A stretch of 64,000 bases of DNA. Source: Leeuwenhoekiella aestuarii (GTDB lineage Bacteria > Bacteroidota > Bacteroidia > Flavobacteriales > Flavobacteriaceae). Shown here piece by piece: positions 8,769-18,639 of the stretch. The DNA is taken from positions 62,001-126,000 of the forward strand of contig NZ_QOVJ01000001.1 in NCBI RefSeq assembly GCF_004104055.1. The letters are read 5' to 3'. The notes under the pieces are model-generated. The model made no database searches, was not told where the DNA came from, and saw only the letters and a program-made list of their open reading frames with translations. The translations under genes and the position numbers were made by a program. Numbering within the stretch: the first letter of the stretch is position 1; each line of letters begins with the position of its first letter.

Positions 8769-11405
8769 ATGCCGAAAATAGATAAGTTATTCGTTGCTTT
8801 ATTAATTGCCTTTCTACCCTTAAAATCTTTTTGTAAGAAGCAGCCTTTAGTTTCATTACAGTGCGAATACCTGTCTAATCCTTTAGGAATAGACCTGGAA
8901 AAGCCAAGGCTAATGTGGCAAATTAATTCAAAAAAGCCGCAGCAACAACAAGCCTATAGAATCGTAGTAGCTAGTTCACTTCAAAAATTAAATACAGATT
9001 CTGCACTGGTTTGGGATTCCGGGAAGGTAAAAGCTGATGATCAAATTGTATACTATGATGGTGCACCATTAATGGCTCATAAACGCTATTATTGGAAAGT
9101 AGAAATCTGGACAACCCAGGAAAAAATAGTTTCAGAACCTACCTGGTTTGAAACTGCAAAAATGGCTTCCTCAGACTGGAAAGGTTCCTGGATAACAGAT
9201 ACTCATGATAAAGAATTTGAGCCTTCCCCTCGTTTTAGAACGGTATTTAATGCCCAAAAACCCATTGCAGAAGCACGGTGTTACATAAGTGGACTGGGGT
9301 ATTACCAACTGTATCTGAATGGTGAAATTATAGGTAAAAGCTCATTAAATCCCGGGTTTACCGATTACAGTAAAAGAATTTTATACAATACCTATGATGT
9401 GACGGAAGCACTTCAAAAGGGAGCTAATTGTATAGCAGTACAACTAGGTAATGGTTGGTTTAATGAGCAAACGCCAACTGTTTGGAATTTTCATTTAGCC
9501 CCCTGGCGAGAACGCCCACAGCTACTTTGCGAAGTATTGATAACCTATTCAGATGGTGAACAGGAAGTAATAAAAAGTGATGTTTCCTGGAAAACCAATA
9601 AAGGACCGGTACGCTTTGATAACATCCACGTGGGAACAACCTATGATGCCCTTTTAGAGCAGCCAGGGTGGAATACTGTAAATTTTAAGGAGTCCTGGAA
9701 AGAATCAACCCTGGCAAATGCTCCTGCTAAATTGATAGAGAGTCAAAAAATGCCGCTTATTGCTGAAACAGACAGATATGCTCCAGTTTCGGTAACCAAA
9801 ATTAATGATACGTGTTACGTATATGATATGGGGATCAATACTGCTGGTATTACAGAATTCAGGATTAAAGGTCAAAAAGGAACCCGCGTGATGCTGCGCC
9901 ACGCAGAGATGCTGGACTCTAGTGGAAATATCGACCAACGAAATATCAATATGCATTTAAGGCCCCGAAATGAACGTGAAATTATACAGTCTGATGTTTA
10001 TATCCTAAAGGGAGAAGGAGAAGAAGTCTTTAAACCTGAATTTACGTATCATGGTTTTCAATATGTAGAAATTACAAGCGATCATCCTATTCCACAGGAA
10101 AATATTCATCTGCAGGGAATAAAAATGCATAGCGATGTAGATGAAATAGGCAGCTTTACATCATCTAGCGAATTGCTGAACAAAATACTCGCTATCTGTA
10201 AAAATTCGTATTTAAGTAACCTCTATAGCCTGCCTACAGATTGTCCTACCCGTGAAAAAAATGGTTGGATGGCCGATGGCTTTATGGTTCAGGAAGCTGG
10301 TATGCTTAATTATGATTCCAATACTATTTATGCGAAATGGGTCAAAGATATGGTAGATGCTCAAGAGGATACGGGTAATATGCCCGGTATCGTTCCTACT
10401 TCACATGAATGGAATTCCGATTGGGCAGGACCTATTTGGGATGCCGCCATTTTTATAGTTCCCATGAACCTATATGACTACTATGAAGATAAAGAGAGTG
10501 TCAGGAATATTTATGCAAGTGCACAGAAGTATCTAAATTATTTGGAAACTGAAGAAAATGAGAAAGGATTGCTAAGCTCCGGACTGGGAGACTGGCTGTA
10601 TTATAAAGCTGAAACTTCTACCGATTTCATGGTTACTGTATACTACTATTGGGATAACATACTAATGGCAAGAATGGCTCATATTTTAGAAAAGAATGCC
10701 GATGAAGCAAAATATTTGAAAAAAGCAGAAGACTTAAAAAAAATCATCAATAATGAGTTTTTTGATGAAGGAAAAATGGCATACGCTAATGAAACTCAAT
10801 TGTCTTATGCGCTGCCGCTTTATATGAATTTAGTACCCAAAAAATATGAAAGTCAGTTAGCCGAGAATCTAAACAAGAAGATAAAAGATAATGATTACTA
10901 TCTTGATTATGGTTTTATAGGCAGTCTCATAGTTCCGGAAGTGTTATCAAATTATGGTTATGCCGAGACAGTATTTAAAATGGTGACACAGGAAAATATG
11001 CCGTCGTGGGGAAATTGGGTTCTTAAAGAAGATGCGACCAGTTTATATGAAACCTGGGATATCAATCGCAATATTGGTGATGCATCACGCAATCACCCAT
11101 CAATGGGAGCTATAGCAGCCTGGATGTATAAAACCTTAGCCGGAATTACCAAAGCTGAAAAGACTCCTGCATTTAAAGAGATCCATATTCAACCTGCGTT
11201 CATTCCTCAATTGGATTTTGTTAAAGCCAGTTACAAATCGCAATACGGGCTAATTACTTCAGAATGGACGCGCACAGGTAAAAAAATTAAGTTTAAAGTT
11301 ACCATTCCGGCGAGTTGTAGTGCTAAAATTGTATTACCTAAGGAGACAAAAACAGTAAATGGAGGATCGTATACGTTTACATTAAATACAGTTGATTTGG
11401 AATGA
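8769..11405 (+). CDS. GH78 family alpha-L-rhamnosidase
   Basis: The enzyme would hydrolyse terminal alpha-L-rhamnose from glycans by inversion, probably in the periplasm, as residues 1-22 form a signal peptide. Domain order fits the family: an N-terminal fibronectin-like region beginning with CEYLSNPLGIDLEKPRLMW, the rhamnosidase N-terminal beta domain (about 160-330), a second beta domain, the alpha6/alpha6 catalytic barrel (about 460-790), and a C-terminal beta domain. The GH78 active-site block DCPTREKNGWMADG starts at Asp491. The length of 878 residues is normal. No SusC/SusD pair is in the window, so the locus may be partial. Confidence 0.93.
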   Translation: MPKIDKLFVALLIAFLPLKSFCKKQPLVSLQCEYLSNPLGIDLEKPRLMWQINSKKPQQQQAYRIVVASSLQKLNTDSALVWDSGKVKADDQIVYYDGAPLMAHKRYYWKVEIWTTQEKIVSEPTWFETAKMASSDWKGSWITDTHDKEFEPSPRFRTVFNAQKPIAEARCYISGLGYYQLYLNGEIIGKSSLNPGFTDYSKRILYNTYDVTEALQKGANCIAVQLGNGWFNEQTPTVWNFHLAPWRERPQLLCEVLITYSDGEQEVIKSDVSWKTNKGPVRFDNIHVGTTYDALLEQPGWNTVNFKESWKESTLANAPAKLIESQKMPLIAETDRYAPVSVTKINDTCYVYDMGINTAGITEFRIKGQKGTRVMLRHAEMLDSSGNIDQRNINMHLRPRNEREIIQSDVYILKGEGEEVFKPEFTYHGFQYVEITSDHPIPQENIHLQGIKMHSDVDEIGSFTSSSELLNKILAICKNSYLSNLYSLPTDCPTREKNGWMADGFMVQEAGMLNYDSNTIYAKWVKDMVDAQEDTGNMPGIVPTSHEWNSDWAGPIWDAAIFIVPMNLYDYYEDKESVRNIYASAQKYLNYLETEENEKGLLSSGLGDWLYYKAETSTDFMVTVYYYWDNILMARMAHILEKNADEAKYLKKAEDLKKIINNEFFDEGKMAYANETQLSYALPLYMNLVPKKYESQLAENLNKKIKDNDYYLDYGFIGSLIVPEVLSNYGYAETVFKMVTQENMPSWGNWVLKEDATSLYETWDINRNIGDASRNHPSMGAIAAWMYKTLAGITKAEKTPAFKEIHIQPAFIPQLDFVKASYKSQYGLITSEWTRTGKKIKFKVTIPASCSAKIVLPKETKTVNGGSYTFTLNTVDLE

Positions 11406-11429
11406 TAGTAAAAAAAAGTATTTGTACCT

Positions 11430-11947
11430 GAAACAAAAAATTTAACGCTTAGTTGTACAATTATATATAGTCTTATTGGTGTCAAAGACCAATAAGAAGA
11501 CATCGTTCAAAATGTGTTTATTAAAATATGGAAAAGGCACCAGAAGCTAAAGAGCCATATTAACCTTAAAAATTATTTGTACAAATCTATTTCCAACAGT
11601 TAACAGTTCTATAGAGCAATATTGAAAAATGCGCCTGGTTTTTGTTTTGAAAAGATTCATATAGATATCCTAAAAGCTTCCATAGAGCAAGACTCCAACA
11701 ATTTGTTTGAAAAACTTGGAAAACTTGTAAAGCTCGATATAGAAAACTTACCCCAAAATGCAAACAAACCTTTTTACTAAGCAGGTAAGTTGGGCTTACA
11801 AAAATAGAAATAGCCGAACATTTAAATGTCTCTATAAAGGATGTAGAGACCCATTTAACCAAGGCCTTTAAAATTTTAAGAAATACGATAGGAGAAAAAC
11901 TAAATGGAGTATTGTTTTTACTTTTTTGGTACCGACAGCAAAAATAA
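11430..11947 (+). pseudogene. decayed FecI-like ECF sigma factor gene
   Basis: Reading across frameshifts and stops gives the two conserved regions of an ECF sigma factor. Region 2 is EDIVQNVFIKIWKRHQKLKS followed by NLKNYLYKSI around 11495-11590. Region 4 is IEIAEHLNVSIKDVETHLTKAF followed by KILRNTIGEKL around 11800-11905, ending at a TAA at 11945-11947. At least two in-frame stops and two frame changes separate them, so no functional protein is made. FecI-like factors normally sit beside an anti-sigma gene and a TonB receptor; a siderophore receptor gene lies just downstream on the other strand. Confidence 0.75.
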
Positions 11948-12071
11948 TCCAAGCAACGAAAAACTATAAAATTTCTAGTAGAATCTAATTTGTCTCTTGA
12001 AGACAGACCTCTTCTTGAGTTTATTGAGGGTTTTATTTTCAAATTAAAAAATGGGGTAAGCCCACTTAAAA

Positions 12072-13361
12072 TCAATCTCTCTCAACTACCTGTTTCAGTC
12101 GCTTTTCAAAAATATACCAACTTAAAAACACAAAGATCATCCAACCCAGACTGATATATACATGGGTTGCTATTGACACATGATATCGGGTAATGAGGGC
12201 TCCATACATAAAGGCTATAAACACTGCAAATAATCCCCAGTTAACAAATCGCCATTTCCCCATTATTGGTTTTCCACTTTTCTTTCTCTTGATGCTTTTT
12301 CGTTTGTAGGTAATCCATATTCCGCTGAGAATTAGAGATGATATTCCACATCCAAAAATAAACCAGATACACTTGGTTATCAGTCCTCCCCAATACCCAA
12401 AATGTAACGGGTCTACACTATCATTAATCCACATTGCAGTACTGATTTCTGATGCTTTCTGAGCAGAAATAACAGCCTGCGTTTGAGGGTCTATATAAAC
12501 CCGGTTTGCACGTTGACGTACAAGAGGTACTGTACTGTTGCCTACTATACCCAACACATCACCAGACTTTTGAGGTACATACAAATTGCCAGCAACCAAT
12601 CCTGGTATTGTTTCCTCAGCTATTGCTACCGCGTTATCATAATCTATAGCATAGGTAAGATTAACAGGAGCCTCTGTCTCGTCAGTGCTGCCTATTTGAG
12701 TGGGCTTGGGATTAACCTGTTCTCCAATCCCGGCTATATTGGCACGTTCAATAAAGTACCAAATTCCGCTAATGGAAAATAAAAGGCTAAATGGGATAGA
12801 CCATAAACCTACCAGTCTATGCATACTTCTAAAAAACACCAATGCTCCTTTCCCTTTTTGCAGCTCAAAGAGTTTATGCCACCATTTTTTATAAAAGCAA
12901 AGCGCGGTAATTAGTGATATAAGCAACATAAACCCAAAAAACAAGACTACGAAATTTCCTATTTGAAATGGAATAAACAGGTAATAATGCAGATCCCTAA
13001 AAAAGCGCTGAATAGTCAACGCCGACTCTCCCTGAATTTCACCTGTGTATCTGTTTGCAAAGACGTAGCTCAAATTATCATCTTCAATTTTATAGATAAT
13101 ATCACATAAGTACCTTTCAGGTGGGCGCATCCACAATTGAATTTTGGCATCGGGATATAGTTCTCTAAAGTTGGAAACAATTAAATTTCTGGAGGCTAAT
13201 TCCTTTTGTGGTGTCGCCCGCATCGTAGGGTTGAACAGCCAGTCCATCTCATGGCTTAGCGTAGCGAGCGTTCCCGAAAAGCAAACAATAAAAAAGAGAA
13301 TACTTAAGCGGATACCAATCCAGCTATGAATATTAAAAAAAAGCTTTTTAGTTAATTTCAT
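12072..13361 (-). CDS. PepSY-associated transmembrane protein
   Basis: The 429 residues have the PepSY-TM layout: a first helix right after the N-terminus (FFNIHSWIGIRLSILFFIV), a periplasmic segment, two helices around residues 130-210, a second periplasmic PepSY-like segment (DNAVAIAEETIPGL near residue 240), and helices at 325-350 and 370-420. Proteins of this family accompany siderophore receptors and are thought to help in iron reduction or uptake at the inner membrane. It starts 3 bases after the TonB-dependent receptor gene, so the two form one operon. Confidence 0.85.
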   Translation of the reverse strand: MKLTKKLFFNIHSWIGIRLSILFFIVCFSGTLATLSHEMDWLFNPTMRATPQKELASRNLIVSNFRELYPDAKIQLWMRPPERYLCDIIYKIEDDNLSYVFANRYTGEIQGESALTIQRFFRDLHYYLFIPFQIGNFVVLFFGFMLLISLITALCFYKKWWHKLFELQKGKGALVFFRSMHRLVGLWSIPFSLLFSISGIWYFIERANIAGIGEQVNPKPTQIGSTDETEAPVNLTYAIDYDNAVAIAEETIPGLVAGNLYVPQKSGDVLGIVGNSTVPLVRQRANRVYIDPQTQAVISAQKASEISTAMWINDSVDPLHFGYWGGLITKCIWFIFGCGISSLILSGIWITYKRKSIKRKKSGKPIMGKWRFVNWGLFAVFIAFMYGALITRYHVSIATHVYISLGWMIFVFLSWYIFEKRLKQVVERD

Positions 13362-13364
13362 ATA

Positions 13365-15794
13365 TTAGAACGTATAGCCCACACTGAGTAAATAATTCCG
13401 GGGCGTTCCGGGATATAAACGCGTATAACTATAGCCACCTACCCAATGGGTTTTATCAAAAATATTATTGACTAAAAAGCGGATATTGAATTTATCTACT
13501 TTATACGAAACACCTGCATCTGCTACCACGTATGAAGGAAGCTGTAAACTATCCTCCCTTGTGTTTCGCTTACCAACAAAATTGCTACCTAAGGTAATAC
13601 CGATACCTTTTAAGTTTTTTCCGGTAAAGGTGTATTTCCCAAAAATACCCCCCTGGTGTAGCGGTGCATTTTCTTTACGCATCCCTATCTCTTCCGGGTT
13701 ATCACTTTCAGTTATCCTGGCATCGTTATAGGCATAGTTTGCAGTAAGGCTCAGGTTAGGTAAAATACGACCGTTAATATCCAGTTCGATTCCTTTTGAT
13801 TGTTCCTGACCTCTCTGTATTAGTAAATCGGGGTTGATCGCGTCATTAGCATTCACGAGGATATTGTTATTTTCTATAAAATAGACCGCAAGATTTGCTG
13901 CTAAGCGCTTATTAAAAAACTCTCCTTTTGCACCGGTTTCAACCATATAGGCGGTAACTGGATCAAAGGGACCTCCCGCTTGTGGATTATTTAAAGCAGC
14001 TACACCCTGAGGCTGAAAGCTCTCGGTATAGGTTCCATACAGATTAATAGCAGGAGTTGCTTCATAGACCAGACCAACACGGGGCAGGAATTTATGCTGG
14101 GTGGTAGTTTCTTCATCAGGCTGATCAAAATTGGATATATCATTATAGTATTCCTGTCTTCCCCCTAACAAAAGCTGAAATTTATTCCACCTAATCTGGT
14201 CCTGAATATAGATCCCGTAAGAATAATATTTAGTAGGGTCTGAAGGGGAATTAATAAATATATAATCACTTAATCGAGCTACATTGTAGGTCGGGTTTTG
14301 CAAATCAAAATGCGGAACATTAGGCACAGGGTTCCCATTTTCATCTCTTAAAAAGTTAGCAAAATCAGCTGCGCTCGAAGATGCACCGCCACCTTGTAAT
14401 AAATAGCCTCTAGCAAAAGACTGCGCATTTCCTACGGGCTGTTTTTGTTCGTTATAATCAAATCCGGCAACCAGTTTGTGTTCTAAGGCTCCGGTAGTTG
14501 CTTTATAAACAAAGTAGGAAGATAAGTTGTCAGCTATAGTCTGTCCCTTTCGGGTTATCACTTGCATTCCCATCAAAGTTGGAATCGGATCCCCATTGGC
14601 ATCTAAAGCGAATTGATTAGAGGTACGGTGTTCCTCCAAATCTTCTTGAGCGACGTACTTTATATACGAAGCATTAAAAGAAAGATTATCTGTAAACTGA
14701 TGGTTTAAAGAAAGTGTAGAATAGACTACATCTGTTTTATGAAAATCACTGGTTTGACCAATTGCAAAAGAAACCGGTGTTGAATAGATATCACTTCCTG
14801 AAGTAGCTCCAAAAATAGGTTGTCCCCGATCTAACTTACCGTCAAAATTTGTAATAACCAGGTCAAAGTTGATACGGGTTTTTTCCGTAGGTAAGAACGA
14901 AATAGAAGGTGCAATTACATAAGACTTTTTCTCTTGAAGATTTCTAAAGGAGTCTGAGTTTTCATAAGCTAGATTGAGTCGATAAAGCAATGTTTTCTTC
15001 TCATTGATAGGCCCTGTAAAATCTGCGGTGGTACGTAAGGCATTAAAACTACCCAGCGTAAAATTGATCGCTTTGCGGTCTTGTGCCAAAGGTTTTTTGG
15101 TCACCCGGTTCATCACACCTCCGGGAATAGAGTTTCCGAACATAGCAGAAGCAGGTCCTTTAATCACTTCAACCCGTTCAATATTGGCTAAAAGAGGCTC
15201 CGGACCAAATAAACCAACAACGCGCAATCCGTTAATATAGGTTTCTCCAGAACGAAATCCTCTAAAGGTAAAATCGTCGTAATACGAATACATATTGACC
15301 CCACTGATATTTTTGATGATATCATTAACCCGATAGGCTTGTTGATCGGCAAAAACTTCTTTGGTCACATAACTTACCGCTTGTGGAATACCCTTTATAG
15401 GAGTAGCGGTTTTGGTAGCTGCAAAGCTTAGGTTGTTTTTATAGGATTTCTCGCTTCTTCCGGTTATTTCTACTTCTTGCAACTGCTCGCTTGAAGGAGT
15501 CAAGGTGAAATTAATTTTTAATTCTTGTTGATCATTTATTGCTATTTTCTTTTGCTGAGGCTCAAAACCCATAAAACTTACACTAAGGGTATAGGTTCCT
15601 GCGGGAATATCAGAGAATTTATAATTACCATCATAATCTGCTGTAGTTCCTGAATTTTCAGATAATATAACATTTGCTCCGAAAAGAGGAACTCCGTCCG
15701 GATCAACTACTTTACCGCGCAGCATAGTAGCTTGAGCTGACACTAAGGTTATGTTGAATAGTACTAATAGATATAAAAATGTATAAGTCTTCAT
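13365..15794 (-). CDS. TonB-dependent siderophore receptor
   Basis: This 809-residue outer-membrane receptor imports ferric siderophores using TonB energy. Residues 1-20 are a signal peptide. Residues 24-105 form a carboxypeptidase-like regulatory domain (LRGKVVDPDGVPLFGANV). The plug follows at about 125-240, with the siderophore-receptor pattern ATPIKGIPQAVSYV, IERVEVIKGPASAMFGNSIP and GGVMNRVTKKP. A beta-barrel fills the rest, ending in aromatic Phe (SVGYTF). It leads the operon with the PepSY membrane protein, which points to iron uptake. The upstream stretch likely holds an iron-regulated promoter, but I saw no clear Fur box. Confidence 0.93.
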   Translation of the reverse strand: MKTYTFLYLLVLFNITLVSAQATMLRGKVVDPDGVPLFGANVILSENSGTTADYDGNYKFSDIPAGTYTLSVSFMGFEPQQKKIAINDQQELKINFTLTPSSEQLQEVEITGRSEKSYKNNLSFAATKTATPIKGIPQAVSYVTKEVFADQQAYRVNDIIKNISGVNMYSYYDDFTFRGFRSGETYINGLRVVGLFGPEPLLANIERVEVIKGPASAMFGNSIPGGVMNRVTKKPLAQDRKAINFTLGSFNALRTTADFTGPINEKKTLLYRLNLAYENSDSFRNLQEKKSYVIAPSISFLPTEKTRINFDLVITNFDGKLDRGQPIFGATSGSDIYSTPVSFAIGQTSDFHKTDVVYSTLSLNHQFTDNLSFNASYIKYVAQEDLEEHRTSNQFALDANGDPIPTLMGMQVITRKGQTIADNLSSYFVYKATTGALEHKLVAGFDYNEQKQPVGNAQSFARGYLLQGGGASSSAADFANFLRDENGNPVPNVPHFDLQNPTYNVARLSDYIFINSPSDPTKYYSYGIYIQDQIRWNKFQLLLGGRQEYYNDISNFDQPDEETTTQHKFLPRVGLVYEATPAINLYGTYTESFQPQGVAALNNPQAGGPFDPVTAYMVETGAKGEFFNKRLAANLAVYFIENNNILVNANDAINPDLLIQRGQEQSKGIELDINGRILPNLSLTANYAYNDARITESDNPEEIGMRKENAPLHQGGIFGKYTFTGKNLKGIGITLGSNFVGKRNTREDSLQLPSYVVADAGVSYKVDKFNIRFLVNNIFDKTHWVGGYSYTRLYPGTPRNYLLSVGYTF

Positions 15795-16008
15795 TAGTTG
15801 TTAATTTGAAGCTGCAAACATAAATACTTTTATTTAGACTTAATATAAATAGCGCATTTAATTATTGGATAAATTTTTAAAATTGCCTGTATCTAAGTCA
15901 GCGTAATCCCTTTATAATAGGATAGAGTTCAAAATATTTGAATGCCTCACTTTTACTATATTGATTGTTTTGGTGAAATTATTGTAATAAGAAAAGTATA
16001 AAAACAGT

Positions 16009-16035
16009 GAAACCCCCTGTAAAACAGGAGGTTTC
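16009..16035. terminator. hairpin next to the left attachment site
   Basis: GAAACCCCCTG pairs with CAGGAGGTTTC with one mismatch and a 5-base loop. On the rightward strand it is followed by a T-rich run. Before the element inserted, this hairpin would have stood just beyond the 3' end of the tRNA-Arg gene now at 36473-36546, so it is probably that gene's original terminator. Confidence 0.55.
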
Positions 16036-16046
16036 TTTCTAAAGTA

Positions 16047-16061
16047 GTGACCCCGGAGGGA
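16047..16061 (+). repeat. left attachment core (attL)
   Basis: GTGACCCCGGAGGGA, identical to 36472-36486. The flanking bases differ on both sides, so 15 bp is the full identity. Confidence 0.85.
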
Positions 16062-16253
16062 GTACAATCAATGCAAAACGCATAATCAACACAAGACACT
16101 AAAACCCATTAAAAATACTCTCATCCCAATATATACAGGGGTTTAAAATAAATACCTGTTTTTGCATATATTCGCATACCTTTGTTTTTATTATTATTTA
16201 GCCGTACAACTACCGTACAATTTTTATAAATTTGTATTGTAATTCAATTTTCC
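16062..16253. promoter_or_regulatory. left arm of the element upstream of the integrase
   Basis: This gene-free 192 bp holds a pair of CCGTACA sites (16202-16208 and 16213-16219, 11-bp period) and a good TAAATTTG box of the Bacteroidota TAnnTTTG type at 16227-16234, 19 bases before the integrase ATG. The CCGTACA pair occupies the place of the upstream promoter element. Binding there by the recombinase or an accessory factor could both build the recombination complex and repress the integrase promoter. Confidence 0.6.
16202..16219 (+). repeat. CCGTACA pair, left-arm site
   Basis: Two CCGTACA copies with starts 11 bp apart. The same pair with the same spacing and orientation lies 58 bp inside the right attachment core (36397-36414), which suggests arm-type recombinase or excisionase binding sites. 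Confidence 0.65.
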
Positions 16254-17525
16254 ATGGCTACTGTAAATTTCCTATACCGATCCACAAAGGACGAATCTAC
16301 GTTAAATGTCAGGCTTCTTTATAGGCTTAACAGTCCTGAGTACGCAGAAGGTTTTAAAGACTTTGTTTTGGGCTCTAAGACAAATATTCAAGTTTCAAAA
16401 CATTACTGGTCCAAGCTTCATAATAAGAGGTCAAAAGATATTGAAATCCAAAACAAACAGACTGAAATAAATAGCCAGACCAATGAGCTTTCTAATTTTA
16501 TCCTAAAGGCATTTGATAAAGAGCAAGAACAGGAGTTGGATAAGAAATGGCTTCAGAATGTAATAAAAAACTATTACAGCCCTCAAGAGGAAGAACAGGC
16601 ACTACCTAAAGACGTAGTCAATTATCACGAGGCTTTTATCGATATGAAAGGAAGTGAATTAACCGAAGGAACTAAAAGGAAATATCGGGTTACAAAAAAT
16701 CTTCTGATCAGGTATGAGAAAGAGATCAATTCAAAAGTCCTTATTAAAAATGTCAATCTTTCTTTTAAAAAGAAGTTTGAAGCCTACTGTTTAGATAAAG
16801 GTTATGCTCCCAATACAATAACCAGAGCTTTTAGAACTATCAAAACACTTTGCCGTCACGCTAAATTTCACGGCTTAGAAACCAGTTACCAATTAGACAG
16901 CATAAAGAGCAGCTACCATAAAGTACCTAATATCTATTTGAATTTTGAAGAGTTGGAGAAACTCGAAAAAATAGATCCCAAAAAACTAACTGAGAGTTAT
17001 GAAAATGTGAGAGACTGGTTAATTATAAGTTGCTACACTGGCCAGAGAGTTTCTGACTTTATGAGATTCCGTAAAGAGCACATAAGAATTGAAAACGGGA
17101 AGAGCTTTATTGAATTCACTCAAAAGAAAACCGGTAAGGTAATGACTGTTCCACTTCACCCAAAAGTATTAGAAACACTTGAGAAAAGAAACGGGGAATT
17201 TCCCAAAGCCATATCCGATCAGAGATATAATGACTACGTAAAAGAAGTTTGCAAAATTGCTAAAATCAATCAAATAGTTACCGGTAGCAAAAAACTGGAG
17301 ACTGAACCAGGTAGTAAAAAATACAGAAAGAAAACCGGAACTTATGAAAAGTGGGAATTGGTAAGCTCTCATATAGGACGAAGATCCTTTGCTACCAATT
17401 TTTATGGAACCATCCCTACAAGCTACCTAATCTATGCAACTGGACATTCTACAGAGGCAATGTTCTTAAACTACATAGGCAAGAGCAATAAAGATTTAGC
17501 TATTGAAATGACAAAGTTTTTTTGA
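16254..17525 (+). CDS. tyrosine recombinase/integrase of the element
   Basis: The 423-residue protein catalyses site-specific integration and excision. It has an N-terminal arm-binding-like region (1-100), a SAM-like core-binding domain (about 110-210), and a catalytic domain. Catalytic residues are all visible: Arg265 in TGQRVSD, His373 and Arg376 in HIGRRSF, His398 in ATGHS, and the nucleophile Tyr407 in FLNYIGKS. The gene starts 192 bp inside the left attachment core and points inward. The ATG chosen is in CCATGG, 19 bases after a TAAATTTG promoter box. Confidence 0.95.
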   Translation: MATVNFLYRSTKDESTLNVRLLYRLNSPEYAEGFKDFVLGSKTNIQVSKHYWSKLHNKRSKDIEIQNKQTEINSQTNELSNFILKAFDKEQEQELDKKWLQNVIKNYYSPQEEEQALPKDVVNYHEAFIDMKGSELTEGTKRKYRVTKNLLIRYEKEINSKVLIKNVNLSFKKKFEAYCLDKGYAPNTITRAFRTIKTLCRHAKFHGLETSYQLDSIKSSYHKVPNIYLNFEELEKLEKIDPKKLTESYENVRDWLIISCYTGQRVSDFMRFRKEHIRIENGKSFIEFTQKKTGKVMTVPLHPKVLETLEKRNGEFPKAISDQRYNDYVKEVCKIAKINQIVTGSKKLETEPGSKKYRKKTGTYEKWELVSSHIGRRSFATNFYGTIPTSYLIYATGHSTEAMFLNYIGKSNKDLAIEMTKFF

Positions 17526-17588
17526 ATACAGAAAGACGTAAAAATTTTACACTTAGATAGTTTACATTCCACCAAACAAAAATCAACT

Positions 17589-18146
17589 ATGAAGACATTC
17601 TACATTTTAGCAATTTTACTTTCTCTTAGCGCTTCGGCTCAGGCTCCCAAATTTGAACTTACCGCTCAAGGATTTGTAAATGCCAGTGATCCGGAACAAA
17701 ACTATCTAGTAATTGAATCACCGGAACTAGATCAGGCTCAAGTTTACAAAAAGGCTCTTACTTATCTTCACACGCTATACAGCAATCCAGACGAAGCACT
17801 GAGCGTAATTGAAAATGAACAAATAACAGTAGACGGGTACGCGCCTAATAGCGTTCACAGAAACGGCATGCACGTATTCGATATGGATTACAACTACATA
17901 TTAAAGTTCAAAGATGGAAAATTGAGGATTGATGCCCCTACTTTTGAGTTGACTACCTTTACAGATCACAAGCAAGTATTACATTTAGTGTGGACTAAAT
18001 TTAGTATGGATGGGTCAAATTTGGGTATCTACGGAAAGAAAGACAGACTCAAATCTGACAGAGCAAAAGAAGATTTAGAAAATCACTTCAATGCGATAGT
18101 TTCAGGAATATTTGAAGCTATTAACAGCGCAGGTGATGACTGGTAA
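17589..18146 (+). CDS. exported DUF4468-like protein
   Basis: The 185 residues begin with a clear signal peptide (MKTFYILAILLSLSASAQA). The mature part resembles the DUF4468/TBP-like fold common in Bacteroidota, with a central repeat-like core FDMDYNYILKFKDGKLRI. Function is unknown. It is accessory cargo between the integrase and the tail module. It shares the integrase direction, 63 bases downstream. Confidence 0.6.
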   Translation: MKTFYILAILLSLSASAQAPKFELTAQGFVNASDPEQNYLVIESPELDQAQVYKKALTYLHTLYSNPDEALSVIENEQITVDGYAPNSVHRNGMHVFDMDYNYILKFKDGKLRIDAPTFELTTFTDHKQVLHLVWTKFSMDGSNLGIYGKKDRLKSDRAKEDLENHFNAIVSGIFEAINSAGDDW

Positions 18147-18348
18147 TTAATAAAAAAACTCATCTTGAATAATGTATTTAGACTCCTCCCTAAATTGCAA
18201 TTCAAAGGTTATAATTTTTGATACTGATTAAAATATAAATCATACTATTTCAAATTAATACAACTTATTTTGTTTTGATCTATAGTTTCTACTAATATTG
18301 AAGCTAATCATTTATACACAAGACTAGATCATAAAAAACTATTTAATA

Positions 18349-18639
18349 ATGGGTAAAAGTTTAAAATCTTTCAAGAAAGAGTTTGAGAAAAAATGGGTCG
18401 GCCTTTCAGCCGTAGTAATTGGGATAGCAGGACTGTTTAGTATTGGATATTATTGTGGAAATTATTTAATGGAAATAAGTTGCGAAAGAGAAAAACTAGC
18501 TATTACCGAGCAATATCAAGAAAAAATTTTTGAGCATAGATCAAGTTGCAATTCTTACATGGTGGATGGTTTACTAAAGAAAACTAGTGTAATGGAATTA
18601 ACCATTGAACAGTTGAAAAATATAAAAAATGAAAAATAG
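18349..18639 (+). CDS. small single-pass membrane protein
   Basis: The 96 residues have a Lys-rich N-terminus, one membrane helix at about 18-42 (GLSAVVIGIAGLFSIGYYCG), and a charged helical tail with two Cys residues. I do not recognise a family. It overlaps the following gene by 11 bases in a different frame, so the two are translationally linked and may act together at the envelope. Confidence 0.55.
   Translation: MGKSLKSFKKEFEKKWVGLSAVVIGIAGLFSIGYYCGNYLMEISCEREKLAITEQYQEKIFEHRSSCNSYMVDGLLKKTSVMELTIEQLKNIKNEK

Noticed and set aside
11948-12071. Possible anti-sigma (FecR) remnant after the sigma pseudogene
   Set aside because: One frame reads IKFLVESNLSLEDRPLLEFI, faintly like the start of FecR proteins, but it is too short and weak to call.
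11587-12075. 162-codon open frame on the minus strand
   Set aside because: It is antisense to the sigma-factor remnant, has no family and a Cys/Phe-rich composition typical of a shadow frame.
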